64,000 nucleotides of DNA from Litoribrevibacter albus (GCF_030159995.1 NZ_BSNM01000026.1:124001-188000), one strand, 5' to 3'; counted from the stretch's first letter, positions 16,161-24,191 are shown. Notes: generated by a model from the letters alone, not told the origin. Numbers and translations are program-made.

Positions 16161-16178
16161 TCATTAACGGATAATCAT

Positions 16179-16200
16179 GTTATTTAAAATGTTAAATAAC
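16179..16200. promoter_or_regulatory. AT-rich perfect palindrome upstream of cupin gene
   Basis: GTTATTTAA (16179-16187) and TTAAATAAC (16192-16200) are perfect 9-base arms around AATG. The position about 85 bases before the cupin start suits an operator; it could also act as a weak hairpin after 16160. Confidence 0.45.
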
Positions 16201-16284
16201 AACAAAGCGTAGGATAGTATCTAGCATCTGGAAAAAGGGATCGGGACGTTATTCATACCCTCGTTAGATGTTTTGGAGTCTGCT

Positions 16285-16686
16285 TTGAATTTAAGGAAAG
16301 CCGCCAGCTTGATTGTGTTAGGTGTATCACTATCTACTCAAGCAATCAGTGCTGAGAAACCGGTAAGGGAAGATAAGTTTTTCCGGAGCGTAGAGGTAGC
16401 CGGAAACTCTGGATTTGTTAAATCTCAACGCATTGAGATTCCCCCAGGTTTTGCAGCCCCTTCTCATGTTCATCCTGTACCTACCTTCGGAGTCGTGAAC
16501 CAAGGCACCATCGCTTATCAAGAGGAAGGCGGTGAGGAAACCATGTTGAACGAAGGTGATACTTTCTTTGAGCCTCAGGATGTGAATATTCTGAAGTTCA
16601 ATAACACGGGCAGTGATACGGCGGTGTTCACCGTGTTTTATATTGTCGATAAACAAGAATCTCCTACCTTGCACATCAATCGCTGA
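16285..16686 (+). CDS. periplasmic single-domain cupin
   Basis: About 133 residues. I favour TTG 16285, six bases after GGAG; TTG 16273 is the alternative. A signal peptide (ASLIVLGVSLSTQAISAEK) directs export. The mature part is one cupin barrel: motif 1 is SHVHPVPTFGVVNQGTIAYQ (His ligands in HVH, with the family Glu replaced by another residue) and motif 2 is LNEGDTFFEPQDVNILKFNN. Exported cupins of this type commonly follow the pattern 'HVHP.P.f.yVleG', but their reactions are mostly unknown. No catalytic role is assigned. It stands just before the four-helix membrane protein gene. Confidence 0.75.
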   Translation: MNLRKAASLIVLGVSLSTQAISAEKPVREDKFFRSVEVAGNSGFVKSQRIEIPPGFAAPSHVHPVPTFGVVNQGTIAYQEEGGEETMLNEGDTFFEPQDVNILKFNNTGSDTAVFTVFYIVDKQESPTLHINR

Positions 16687-16770
16687 GCATCAAAATAACG
16701 CTGCTGTTATTTGCCTCTGGTCTACACTGTCTTTAGCTATTGCAATCTGTATGACTAGAGGGCTCCTGCT

Positions 16771-17148
16771 ATGGACCGTAAGTATGTTCTGACTGCGTTT
16801 GGTTATGCGATTCTGGGTCTTTTATTAGGCATTTATATGGCGGCCTCCAAAGATCATGGGCAGCTTGTCACTCATGCCCACATCATGCTGATTGGCTTCT
16901 TACTTTCGTTCATTTATGGCTTATGTCACAAGTTGTGGTTGAATAATTCCACGTCTAAATTAGCGTCCACACAGTTCTATGTTCATCAATTAGGCACCGG
17001 CGTTGTTTTGATCGGGTTGTTCTTGTTCTATGGACAGTTCGTAGCGCTGGAAACGATTGATCCGGTGTTGGCAGCGGCGTCAATTACGGTGTTTGTAGGC
17101 GTTGTTCTAATGATGATTGAGTTCGTAAGGTGTACTCGGGCGACATAG
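16771..17148 (+). CDS. four-helix His-rich membrane protein (oxidase subunit I-like)
   Basis: 125 residues with four predicted membrane helices and an AGAGGG site upstream. Histidines fall at 29, 35 and 37 (HGQLVTHAHIMLIGF), at 53 (YGLCHKLW) and at 72 (FYVHQLGTG), at or near the ends of helices. The spacing resembles the first part of heme-copper oxidase or nitric-oxide-reductase subunit I ('H.H....Gf...fiyG'). The protein is far too short to be an oxidase. Homologues in gammaproteobacteria are sometimes mislabelled TonB-dependent receptor. Heme or metal binding is plausible but unproven. It is followed by three short tandem repeats before the thiaminase-like gene. Confidence 0.7.
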   Translation: MDRKYVLTAFGYAILGLLLGIYMAASKDHGQLVTHAHIMLIGFLLSFIYGLCHKLWLNNSTSKLASTQFYVHQLGTGVVLIGLFLFYGQFVALETIDPVLAAASITVFVGVVLMMIEFVRCTRAT

Positions 17149-17186
17149 TCTTTGCTTGGATGTTGGGAAGTCTGCCTTAACGACGT

Positions 17187-17241
17187 GTTTTTATCTTTAA
17201 AGGGGCTTTTATCTCTAAAGGGAACTTTGTATTCAAAGGGA
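17187..17241 (+). repeat. three imperfect tandem repeats ending in AAAGGG
   Basis: TTTTTATCTTTAAAGGGG, CTTTTATCTCTAAAGGGA and ACTTTGTATTCAAAGGGA follow each other directly. The last AAAGGG is the ribosome-binding site of the gene at 17246, so the Shine-Dalgarno region appears to be triplicated. Confidence 0.65.
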
Positions 17242-17245
17242 ATGT

Positions 17246-18469
17246 ATGAAGAAAACAATCGGGATGTTTGTTGTGGTCATGATGTCGTTCATGGCCTCCT
17301 GTTTTGCTCAGGCGGAGCCAACCAAGGTGAGTACACTGCGTGTCGCACTGTATCCGTATGTGCCTGATCGTCTTGCTCTGTTTCATAAAATTGAAGCGAT
17401 TTTTGAATCCGGAAACCCCGGTGTCAATCTGGAGTTGGTCGATGATAGTTCCATTTTGTGGGATTACTATTCGGGAGGACTTCAGGCGACCAAAGCCGAT
17501 GTCTACGAAGTCGATACGATTCTGTTATCAGATTTGATTCAGTCAGGGAAAATAACTGAGCTAAAGTTGCCTCGTGAAGATTATTCAGACGAGGTGAAAG
17601 CTGCGGTTTCGAGAAACGGTAAGACTTATGGCGTGCCTCATTGGTTGTGCGGCAATTTCTTATTCTACAAGAAAGGGGATACTGAGATTGAGTCAGCGGC
17701 TACTTGGGGTGACTTGAACAAGATTCTGTCCTCAAGAAACGAGAGTTTGTTTGTGGATTTCAAAGGGAAATCAACGCTCGGTGAGTGGTATTTGACGGTA
17801 CTGTCTGAACTCTATGGGTTGGATGAGGCTCAGACGTTGATTAGTGAAAGTGACCGTCTTGATGACGAGGCTTTGTCCAAGCTGAATGTGATGTTGGAGT
17901 CTTGTCCTGCCGGTTTTTGTCGGAGTGATGACTTGCATGATCGCACCGGCTATTACTCAAGAGCTTTTGTGTCTGGAAAGTCGAGCGCTTATGTGGGCTA
18001 CTCAGAGTCGCTTCATTACGGCATTCAATATTATTTGGATAACTGCACCGAAAGTTCAGGGTGTGTTTCACCAGAAGACATCGCTGTTCGTCGTTTGCCT
18101 GACTTTGCAAAAGCAACAAAGAGTGGTGGCATTGGTTGGGTGGATGCACTGGCGGTGGATGCAAAGTTAACACCGACAAAGCAACTGTTGGCAATGAAAT
18201 TCATTGAGTTCATGGCATCCGATGAGGCTTATCAAGCTGTGCTGGCACCCGACTGGGGTGAAGCGCCTAAGTATCTCATTTCAGCCACAACGACACTGGA
18301 TATCAAGGGTGCGCCTTTGTACCCCGCATTGTATTCCGCTCATTCAGGACGAGGCACCGGCATTCACATTGGCTTGAATGATAAGCTTAGAGCCATAGGT
18401 AACCAGCTTGATTGTGAATTGCCCATTAGCCGAACCGATAAGAAAACCTTGGAACGTTGTGCTAAATAG
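17246..18469 (+). CDS. probable secreted thiaminase I (thiamine pyridinylase)
   Basis: 407 residues with a signal peptide ending SCFAQAEP, from ATG 17246 behind AAAGGG. The fold is that of a periplasmic binding protein. Two blocks match my knowledge of thiaminase I (EC 2.5.1.2), an enzyme related to thiamine-binding proteins: the N-terminal LRVALYPYVPD, and YGVPHWLCGNFLFYKKGD, which places Cys135 where the family has its nucleophile. Glu254 in VGYSESLHYG is the candidate general base (family residues Cys113 and Glu241 in the Paenibacillus enzyme). The reaction would split thiamine and transfer the pyrimidine to a nucleophile, in the periplasm or outside. No transporter genes adjoin it, which argues against an ABC solute-binding role. 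No thiamine synthesis genes are nearby. The alternative is a solute-binding protein of the same fold. Confidence 0.65.
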   Translation: MKKTIGMFVVVMMSFMASCFAQAEPTKVSTLRVALYPYVPDRLALFHKIEAIFESGNPGVNLELVDDSSILWDYYSGGLQATKADVYEVDTILLSDLIQSGKITELKLPREDYSDEVKAAVSRNGKTYGVPHWLCGNFLFYKKGDTEIESAATWGDLNKILSSRNESLFVDFKGKSTLGEWYLTVLSELYGLDEAQTLISESDRLDDEALSKLNVMLESCPAGFCRSDDLHDRTGYYSRAFVSGKSSAYVGYSESLHYGIQYYLDNCTESSGCVSPEDIAVRRLPDFAKATKSGGIGWVDALAVDAKLTPTKQLLAMKFIEFMASDEAYQAVLAPDWGEAPKYLISATTTLDIKGAPLYPALYSAHSGRGTGIHIGLNDKLRAIGNQLDCELPISRTDKKTLERCAK

Positions 18470-18687
18470 ACTCAAGTTCTTTCATTTTTATGATCTTTGA
18501 CCCTAAGTGTGAAGTAATCGGCAAGGTGAGGTATTGGGGCGTAACAAAAGGCGCTAGGTGTTGTCGAAGCGCTGACCTTTTTCCGAGGTTATGAGCGGCC
18601 GAAACAGTATTTCTGCTCTAAGCCTTATGTCGGTATTTAAAGGTCAGACTATAATTTTTTCTAGAAGACGTTATTTCGAGGTGGCAT

Positions 18688-18867
18688 ATGCGTTTATTTT
18701 CAGCCCTGATGTTTGTGGTGTTATCGCTATCAATGGCAGGTTGTAAGTTGCAACAGGTTAAAGGCGAAGTAGGTGGTGTGGAAGTGGAAGCTCAAACACA
18801 AGATAACAAGAAAGACAAAGACAGCGAGTTCTGCCCCCCTGGTCAAGCAAAGAAAGGTAAGTGCTAG
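18688..18867 (+). CDS. small lipoprotein, 59 residues
   Basis: ATG 18688 follows GAGGTGG and runs to TAG at 18865-18867. The signal sequence MRLFSALMFVVLSLSMAGC carries a lipobox (SMAGC, lipidated Cys19). The mature 40 residues are charged (EVEAQTQDNKKDKDSEF) and end CPPGQAKKGKC, with two Cys likely to pair. The C-terminal 'FCPPGQAKKGKC' pattern is typical of tiny conserved lipoproteins in marine gammaproteobacteria, with no known function. A terminator follows immediately, so it is transcribed alone or with the gene ending at 18469. Confidence 0.7.
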   Translation: MRLFSALMFVVLSLSMAGCKLQQVKGEVGGVEVEAQTQDNKKDKDSEFCPPGQAKKGKC

Positions 18868-18898
18868 GGCTTCATTCTTTGACCTGTCTGTAGAATCT

Positions 18899-18926
18899 AC
18901 AAGAGCCTCTAATGGGGCTCTTTTCT
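18899..18926 (+). terminator. Rho-independent terminator
   Basis: AAGAGCC pairs with GGCTCTT around a short loop in the stretch 18900-18921, followed by TTCTTTTT. It separates the small lipoprotein gene from creB. Confidence 0.75.
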
Positions 18927-18966
18927 TTTTCCCTAACTTCCGAACAGACTTCTGAATAAGGTATGC

Positions 18967-19725
18967 TTGCCCCAAACGGAAGTGAGTCAGAGTAACAGCG
19001 TGCATAAAGTTCTATTGGTTGAAGATGAACAGGGAATTGCGGATAACGTGATATACGCATTAACTCAGGAAGGGTTGGATGTGGAATGGCTGTCGTTAGG
19101 TCAGCCTGCGATAGCTCGTTGTCAGCAATCACAGGTGGATCTTGTGATTTTGGATGTGGGTTTACCTGATGTCTCCGGGTTCGAGGTGTGTAAATCCATC
19201 CGCAGTGTATCCAATGTACCTGTGATTTTTCTGACCGCCCGAGGGGATGAAATTGATCGTGTGGTTGGTTTGGAAATCGGCGGCGATGATTATGTGGTGA
19301 AGCCATTTAGCCCAAGGGAGCTGGCTGCGCGTGTTAAAGCCATTTTGAGACGCCAGTCGGGGTTACTCAATGTTTCGGCCGCTTCAACTGCTTCTGTGGA
19401 ATCTGACGATTCCCAATCTTCAGTCCTCGTTCGTGGCCGTTTACGGTTGGATAGCCAGCTCAAACGTGTCTTCTATGATGATCAGATGCTGGACTTAACA
19501 GCCTATGAATACGGGATTTTGGAAGTGCTGATGCAACAACCCGAGCGAATCTATTCTCGTGAGTTGTTGATGGAAAAAGTCTGGCGTTCTCCGGAAGAGA
19601 GTTTTGACCGGGCTGTGGATACTCATATCAAAACGCTACGCGCAAAGCTCAAACAGGTGGATGAACAAGCAGATGTGATCAAAACGCATCGCGGGCTTGG
19701 ATACAGTTTGAAGGCCGAGCAATGA
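18967..19725 (+). CDS. creB: response regulator CreB
   Basis: OmpR-type response regulator. The receiver domain shows VLLVEDEQGIADNV, phospho-acceptor Asp in LVILDVGLPDVSGFEVC, the Thr of FLTARGDEIDRVVGLEIGGDDY, and Lys in VKPFSPREL. These stretches are very close to E. coli CreB. The C-terminal winged helix (LTAYEYGILEVLMQQPERIY, RAVDTHIKTLRAKL, HRGLGYSL) binds DNA. A linker of about 30 Ser/Ala-rich residues is longer than in E. coli. The start is uncertain: TTG 18967 has an AAGGT site, while GTG at 18982 or 19000 would give a shorter, more usual N-terminus. It overlaps creC by four bases (ATGA). CreB activates creD and other genes during metabolic or cell-wall stress. Confidence 0.9.
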   Translation: MPQTEVSQSNSVHKVLLVEDEQGIADNVIYALTQEGLDVEWLSLGQPAIARCQQSQVDLVILDVGLPDVSGFEVCKSIRSVSNVPVIFLTARGDEIDRVVGLEIGGDDYVVKPFSPRELAARVKAILRRQSGLLNVSAASTASVESDDSQSSVLVRGRLRLDSQLKRVFYDDQMLDLTAYEYGILEVLMQQPERIYSRELLMEKVWRSPEESFDRAVDTHIKTLRAKLKQVDEQADVIKTHRGLGYSLKAEQ

Positions 19726-21200
19726 GCCTGAATCTTCGTATTTTCCTGGCCAATTTTTCCATTCTCGGTGTCGCGACCTATTTGTTGCTCAACGTCTTTA
19801 TCTCCGAATTGCGCCCGGGAATGCGTCAGACCACCGAAGATACCCTGGTCGATACGGCGAATCTGTTGGCCGAGGTGGTCAGTGAGGAATTTCAACAAGG
19901 TACATTTAATCAACAGAGCCAGCTTGAGGATCATAGTTTTGCCCGAAGCATTGATCGATTTCTTGCTCGCTCCTATCGAGCCAAGATTTTTTCGGTAGAT
20001 AAAGAATCGAGTCAGCTGCGAATCTACATAACGGACGATCAGGGCAAGGTCGTTTATGACTCGACAGGTAAGGATCTCGGTGCAGACTATTCCCAATGGA
20101 ATGATGTTTATCTGACATTGCGTGGTCAATACGGTGCCAGGAGCACCAAACTCGACCCGACTAACGAATTGAGTACGGTGATGCATGTGGCCGCACCGAT
20201 TCAGAAAGACGGGCAGATCATTGGTTCGTTGACGGTGGCTAAGCCCAACCAAACGGTTCAACCCTTTATCGATCTTGCGCTGCTTAAAATTAAAACCACC
20301 AGTTTTTGGTTGATTGTGATTTCGATTGTGATCGGCGCTGTGTTCTCTTTCGGATTAACACGTTCTATTCGTAAGCTGGTGGACTATGCGGACTCCATCG
20401 CCAATGGCCGAAAAGTGCCAGTGCCGAAAGTGGGCGAAGTTGAGCTAACCAAGTTGGCGGATGCTATAGAAAACATGCGTGAACAGCTCGAAGGCAAAGC
20501 CTATGTTGAAAACTATGTGCATGGACTGACGCACGAATTAAAGAGTCCAGTTTCTGCCATTAAAGGTGCGGCAGAGTTGTTGTCTCCGACGATGAAAGAC
20601 AGTGATTTCGAACGCTTTCAAAGCAATATTCTGGATGAGACTGATCGCATTGATGTACTGATCAATCGTCTGCTGGCGCTGGCAAGCCTTGAAAAGCGAG
20701 GGACGCTGGAAAATACAGAACCGGTATCTTTACCTGCCTTGGTTGAGGCTGTGGTCGAAAGCAAACGAGTCGCCCTTGAATCAAAAGACATGACGGTTGA
20801 TGTATCGATCGATGCTGCGGGCGATGATGAAAGTGTGGTAGACGGTGATGCTTGTGTGGTGGATGGCGATGCGTTTCTTCTGTCTCAGGTGATCGATAAC
20901 CTGCTACAAAATGCGCTGGAGTTTAGCCCTCAACAAAGTGTGATCAACATAAGTATTGCCACACTGTCCGATGGCTCCAGTCGTTTACAAATCATCGATC
21001 AAGGGCCGGGAATTCCAGACTATGCATTGCCCCGGGTCTTTGAACGTTTCTATTCGTTGAATCGCCCCGATACCCACAAAAAGAGCACAGGGCTTGGTTT
21101 GTGTTTTGTGAAAGAAATTGTGGAACTGCATCATGGGCACGTGGTGTTAGAAAATGACTCTGGCTCTGGCTGTGTGGCTCAAGTTACTTGGCCCAAGTGA
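19722..21200 (+). CDS. creC: sensor histidine kinase CreC
   Basis: 492 residues, partner of CreB. It has an N-terminal membrane helix (about residues 5-27), a periplasmic sensor region opening LRPGMRQTTEDTLVDTANLLAE as in E. coli CreC, and a second helix near residue 190-210 (FWLIVISIVIGAVFSFGLT). The HAMP segment follows. The dimerisation box is HGLTHELKSPVSAIKGAAE, with phosphorylated His271. ATPase boxes are N (DNLLQNALEF), G1 (DQGPGIPD), F and G2 (STGLGLCFVKEIV). Just before the N box the seven codons for VVDGDA(C/F) are duplicated (20835-20876), inserting seven residues. Translationally coupled to creB. Confidence 0.9.
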   Translation: MSLNLRIFLANFSILGVATYLLLNVFISELRPGMRQTTEDTLVDTANLLAEVVSEEFQQGTFNQQSQLEDHSFARSIDRFLARSYRAKIFSVDKESSQLRIYITDDQGKVVYDSTGKDLGADYSQWNDVYLTLRGQYGARSTKLDPTNELSTVMHVAAPIQKDGQIIGSLTVAKPNQTVQPFIDLALLKIKTTSFWLIVISIVIGAVFSFGLTRSIRKLVDYADSIANGRKVPVPKVGEVELTKLADAIENMREQLEGKAYVENYVHGLTHELKSPVSAIKGAAELLSPTMKDSDFERFQSNILDETDRIDVLINRLLALASLEKRGTLENTEPVSLPALVEAVVESKRVALESKDMTVDVSIDAAGDDESVVDGDACVVDGDAFLLSQVIDNLLQNALEFSPQQSVINISIATLSDGSSRLQIIDQGPGIPDYALPRVFERFYSLNRPDTHKKSTGLGLCFVKEIVELHHGHVVLENDSGSGCVAQVTWPK

Positions 21201-21256
21201 GCCTGTCAGTCAGTGATGTGAACCTCACATAAACTCACACACATATAAAACACACT

Positions 21257-21272
21257 GTCACTTCACATTCAC
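21257..21272 (+). promoter_or_regulatory. CreB-binding 'cre/blr tag' upstream of creD
   Basis: GTCAC-N6-TTCAC at 21257-21272 matches the known CreB consensus TTCAC-N6-TTCAC in nine of ten positions. A further TTCAC lies inside the spacer (21262-21266), and CTCAC occurs at 21224 and 21234. The site is 64 bases before the creD start. Confidence 0.75.
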
Positions 21273-21335
21273 CTCATTTTGTCCCCACATTGGCGAGGTA
21301 TCTTGGAAGTATCAAATACTTTCAGGAGATACCTC

Positions 21336-22718
21336 ATGCAAAAAGCACTTGCCATTAAACTTTTGGTGATCGGTGTGATCGCCTTTGTTCTCTTAATTCC
21401 TCTGGGCTTAATTGCCGACAAAATCTACGAACGTAATCAGTACCTGCAATCCGCCAAAGACAGCGTGGCGCAAAGCTGGACCGGCGCTCAGGAATTGATG
21501 GGCCCGATTCTGGTGATTCCTTACATCGCCACGGATTACGTCGATGTATGGAATAAAGACGGATCACTGAAGCAAAAGAAAGAAGTTATCAAACAGAAGC
21601 AGGTCTTTATTAATCCTGAAACCTTGATAATAAAAAGTCAGGTGGAAAACGACATTCGCTATAAAGGGATTTATAAAGTCCCAGTGTATACCGCCGATTT
21701 TGATGTATCGGGGACGTTCGATGTCCAACGCATTCAGGATCAATTGCGCGACATTCAGGCTTCAGCCGATAAAGTAGAACTACTGCCTGCCTATTTGTTT
21801 TCTACCGTATCGGACCCAAGGGGCATTAACAGCATTCCGAGTTTACAGTGGCTAAATCAGGCGATTAAGTTCATGCCTGGAAGCATGTTCGAGAGAAATG
21901 AAGAGGGCATTCATGCCTTTGTTCCTGATTTCACGAATAACACCTTATCGGCCTTGGGTTTTAGTTATCAGGTGACTTTACGAGGGATGGAATCCTTGTC
22001 TTTCATACCAACCGGCATCGAAAGTCAGGTGTCTGTGGCATCGGATTGGCCGCACCCGGAGTTCACCGGGAAGTTTTTACCTGTACAGCACTCGATTTCA
22101 GAAGATGGGTATTCAGCCACTTGGAAAACCACATCCTTTGCAAACAACATCAGCGAAAAAGTGGTCGGTTGTGCCAAGGGGGAATGTTCGGGGCTGCTGT
22201 TCAGTGGTTTTGGCACCAAGCACATAGAAACGGTGGACGTGTATCAGCAGTCGGATCGGGCATTGAAATACGGCATTCTGTTTATTGGTTTGACCTTTAT
22301 TTCCTTCTTCATTTTTGAGGTGGTTAAACGACTACCAATTCATGCGATTCAATACACCTTGGTGGGGTTTGCGAATGCAATTTTTTATCTGCTGTTAGTC
22401 TCTTTGTCTGAACATCTGGCTTTTGGGCTTTCTTATGCCATTGCGTCAGTGGCTTGCATCGCGTTGTTGATGTTCTATCTCAGCTATGTATTAAAAGGCG
22501 TGAAGTTATCCCTGTTGTACAGCGGTTTGTTGTCGGTGCTTTATCTATGCCTCTACATGATTATCAGCTCGGAAGATCTGGCGTTCTTGATGGGATCTTT
22601 GCTGACCTTTGTGATTCTGATTGTGGTGATGGTGGCGACTCGTAATATTGATTGGTATGACGTGGGTGATCGAGCCTCTGCCGTGTCGTTCGCTTCGAAA
22701 GGGGAGAAGGTGGAGTGA
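21336..22718 (+). CDS. creD: inner-membrane protein CreD
   Basis: 460 residues from ATG 21336 behind AGGAGAT; the frame is open upstream but the site fixes this start. One N-terminal membrane helix (LLVIGVIAFVLLIPLGLIAD) precedes a large periplasmic domain with the conserved CreD phrases SWTGAQELMGPILVIPY and YSATWKTTSFANNI. Five to six membrane helices fill the last 160 residues. CreD is the main CreBC-regulated protein in several gammaproteobacteria and affects envelope integrity and beta-lactam tolerance; its biochemical activity is unknown. A CreB box lies just upstream, so it may be transcribed apart from creBC. It overlaps the VanZ-like gene by one base (TGATG). Confidence 0.92.
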   Translation: MQKALAIKLLVIGVIAFVLLIPLGLIADKIYERNQYLQSAKDSVAQSWTGAQELMGPILVIPYIATDYVDVWNKDGSLKQKKEVIKQKQVFINPETLIIKSQVENDIRYKGIYKVPVYTADFDVSGTFDVQRIQDQLRDIQASADKVELLPAYLFSTVSDPRGINSIPSLQWLNQAIKFMPGSMFERNEEGIHAFVPDFTNNTLSALGFSYQVTLRGMESLSFIPTGIESQVSVASDWPHPEFTGKFLPVQHSISEDGYSATWKTTSFANNISEKVVGCAKGECSGLLFSGFGTKHIETVDVYQQSDRALKYGILFIGLTFISFFIFEVVKRLPIHAIQYTLVGFANAIFYLLLVSLSEHLAFGLSYAIASVACIALLMFYLSYVLKGVKLSLLYSGLLSVLYLCLYMIISSEDLAFLMGSLLTFVILIVVMVATRNIDWYDVGDRASAVSFASKGEKVE

Positions 22719-23113
22719 TGATCATGCACTTTAAACGAAACGCCTGGATGGGGTTGGTGCTGATGATTGGTTTGATCGTTGGCACCTTGTACAAAGTCAA
22801 TCAGGGACAAAGCTACTTTCTGGTGGATTGGCTTCAACAGCTTCCTAATGGTGACAAACTTGGTCATACCATCATCTTCGGTGTTTTGACCTTTGTATTG
22901 AACCTCACTTTACTGGGGAAGTCGGTTAAGCTGGGCGTGTCCATGAATCTGGCGCTGTTATTGGTTGGGCTGTTTGCGGTGATTGAAGAATTCAGCCAAC
23001 TGTTCATTGTCAGCAGAAACTTTGATTTGTTGGATCTGGCGTGTGATGGCTTGGGGATGTGGATTTTTTATCGTCTGTCCAAACGGGTGTTGGCTGACGG
23101 CGATCCGTATTAG
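22718..23113 (+). CDS. VanZ-like membrane protein
   Basis: 131 residues from ATG 22718, which shares one base with the creD stop; GGGGAGAAGG upstream is its ribosome-binding site. About four membrane helices are visible. The family signature is NGDKLGHTIIFGVLTF in the first half and EEFSQLFIVSRNFDLLDLAC in the second (EE/Q and R.fd..D.. residues of VanZ-like proteins). VanZ relatives alter sensitivity to glycopeptides or serve unknown envelope roles. Its coupling to creD suggests that CreB also controls it. A terminator follows. Confidence 0.85.
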   Translation: MIMHFKRNAWMGLVLMIGLIVGTLYKVNQGQSYFLVDWLQQLPNGDKLGHTIIFGVLTFVLNLTLLGKSVKLGVSMNLALLLVGLFAVIEEFSQLFIVSRNFDLLDLACDGLGMWIFYRLSKRVLADGDPY

Positions 23114-23131
23114 ACATTCATGATTAGGAAC

Positions 23132-23160
23132 AAAAAGAGCCTCGAAATGAGGCTCTTTTT
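23132..23160. terminator. bidirectional terminator
   Basis: AAAAAGAGCCTC (23132-23143) pairs perfectly with GAGGCTCTTTTT (23149-23160) around GAAAT. It serves the VanZ-like gene on plus and the SDR gene on minus. Confidence 0.9.
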
Positions 23161-23176
23161 ATAGAAGAAAACTAGA

Positions 23177-24067
23177 TTAAGCGGTTTTGGTTTTAGCCGC
23201 TTTTTCTTTTTGCTTCTTCTTATACTCTTTCAGTTTCTCTTCAAACTGATAGCTCAAGTTCATGATACGAGTCGCGGTGGTTGGCGATACGTCATAAACC
23301 ACTTCAGCCAGAGAACCTAACGGAGTCGTTACTTTCTTCTGTTTTGTGATCAGGGATTTCAACACTAAGTCTGCTGCGCGTTCCGGAGACATGACCGGCA
23401 AGTAATCGTAGGACTTGGTTGGCGCAATCATCGGTGTACGTACCAATGGCATATAAACCGTAGTGATGTTGATGTTGTCTTGTGCCACTTCATTGGTCAG
23501 GCATCGGCTGAATGCATCAAGCGCAGATTTACTGGCAATGTACGCCGAGAAACGCGGTACGTTTGACTGACAACCGGCGGATGAAATATTGATGATGTGG
23601 CCTCTTTTGCGCTCACGCATCGAAGGCAAGAAACCAAGAATCAGCTGTAAACAACCGAAGTAGTTCAGATCCATAGTGCGCTGGAAGTCGTGCATACGAT
23701 CATAGGCGTCATTCACTGAACGACGAATAGAACGACCGGCGTTGTTGATCAATACATCGATTGGGCCGTGTTCTTTCAGAACGGTTTCAACCAGTTCTTT
23801 ACAGGCTTCGGTTGAGCTTAAGTTGCAGCTGTAGATATGTGCTGTGCCGCCCAACTCTTCAACTTCTTTCTTGGCGATTTCAAGGTTCTCAATACCACGA
23901 GCTACCAGAATCACAGTGCCGCCAGCTTCACCAATTTGACGTGCTACGGCTAATCCGATGCCGCTGCTTCCGCCAGTAATTAATGTCAGTTTCTTATTCA
24001 ACACTTTAGGAAGGAATGGTTTACGAACGATACCAAGTGTTTCTGATAAAAGTGTTTCAAGAGCCAT
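23177..24067 (-). CDS. short-chain dehydrogenase/reductase (acyl-reductase-like)
   Basis: 296 residues. The Rossmann NAD(P) motif TGGSSGIG is at about residue 32. The NNAG motif follows in DVLINNAGRSIRR, and the catalytic Ser, Tyr and Lys are in INISSAGC and YIASK. The extension SYDYLPVMSPERAADLV and a Lys-rich C-terminal tail resemble the reductase part of bacterial fatty acyl-CoA/aldehyde reductases (Acr1, Marinobacter FAR) and related lipid SDRs. Substrate is therefore probably a long-chain acyl or lipid carbonyl, by inference. No signal peptide. It is divergent from a TetR gene, with two matching palindromes between them, so that regulator probably controls it. Confidence 0.85.
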   Translation of the reverse strand: MALETLLSETLGIVRKPFLPKVLNKKLTLITGGSSGIGLAVARQIGEAGGTVILVARGIENLEIAKKEVEELGGTAHIYSCNLSSTEACKELVETVLKEHGPIDVLINNAGRSIRRSVNDAYDRMHDFQRTMDLNYFGCLQLILGFLPSMRERKRGHIINISSAGCQSNVPRFSAYIASKSALDAFSRCLTNEVAQDNINITTVYMPLVRTPMIAPTKSYDYLPVMSPERAADLVLKSLITKQKKVTTPLGSLAEVVYDVSPTTATRIMNLSYQFEEKLKEYKKKQKEKAAKTKTA

Positions 24068-24138
24068 GTTTTAGTGTCCTTTTCTATAACCATCGCGAGG
24101 CGACATCGAAACTGCCTGATTGGATGTATTGTATATTT

Positions 24139-24158
24139 ATGTTACCAACTGGTTACAT
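24139..24158. promoter_or_regulatory. palindromic operator 1 (SDR/TetR intergenic)
   Basis: ATGTTACCAACTGGTTACAT: ATGT.ACCA and TGGT.ACAT pair, with mismatches at the central AC and at the fifth base of each arm. It lies 71 bases upstream of the SDR start. Confidence 0.6.
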
Positions 24159-24191
24159 AATGTAGGTGTTCAAAAAATGTTCGTCAATGTG

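Noticed and set aside
17246-18469. ABC transporter solute-binding protein
   Set aside because: Fold fits, but there are no permease or ATPase genes beside it and the Cys motif fits thiaminase I better. Kept as the alternative.
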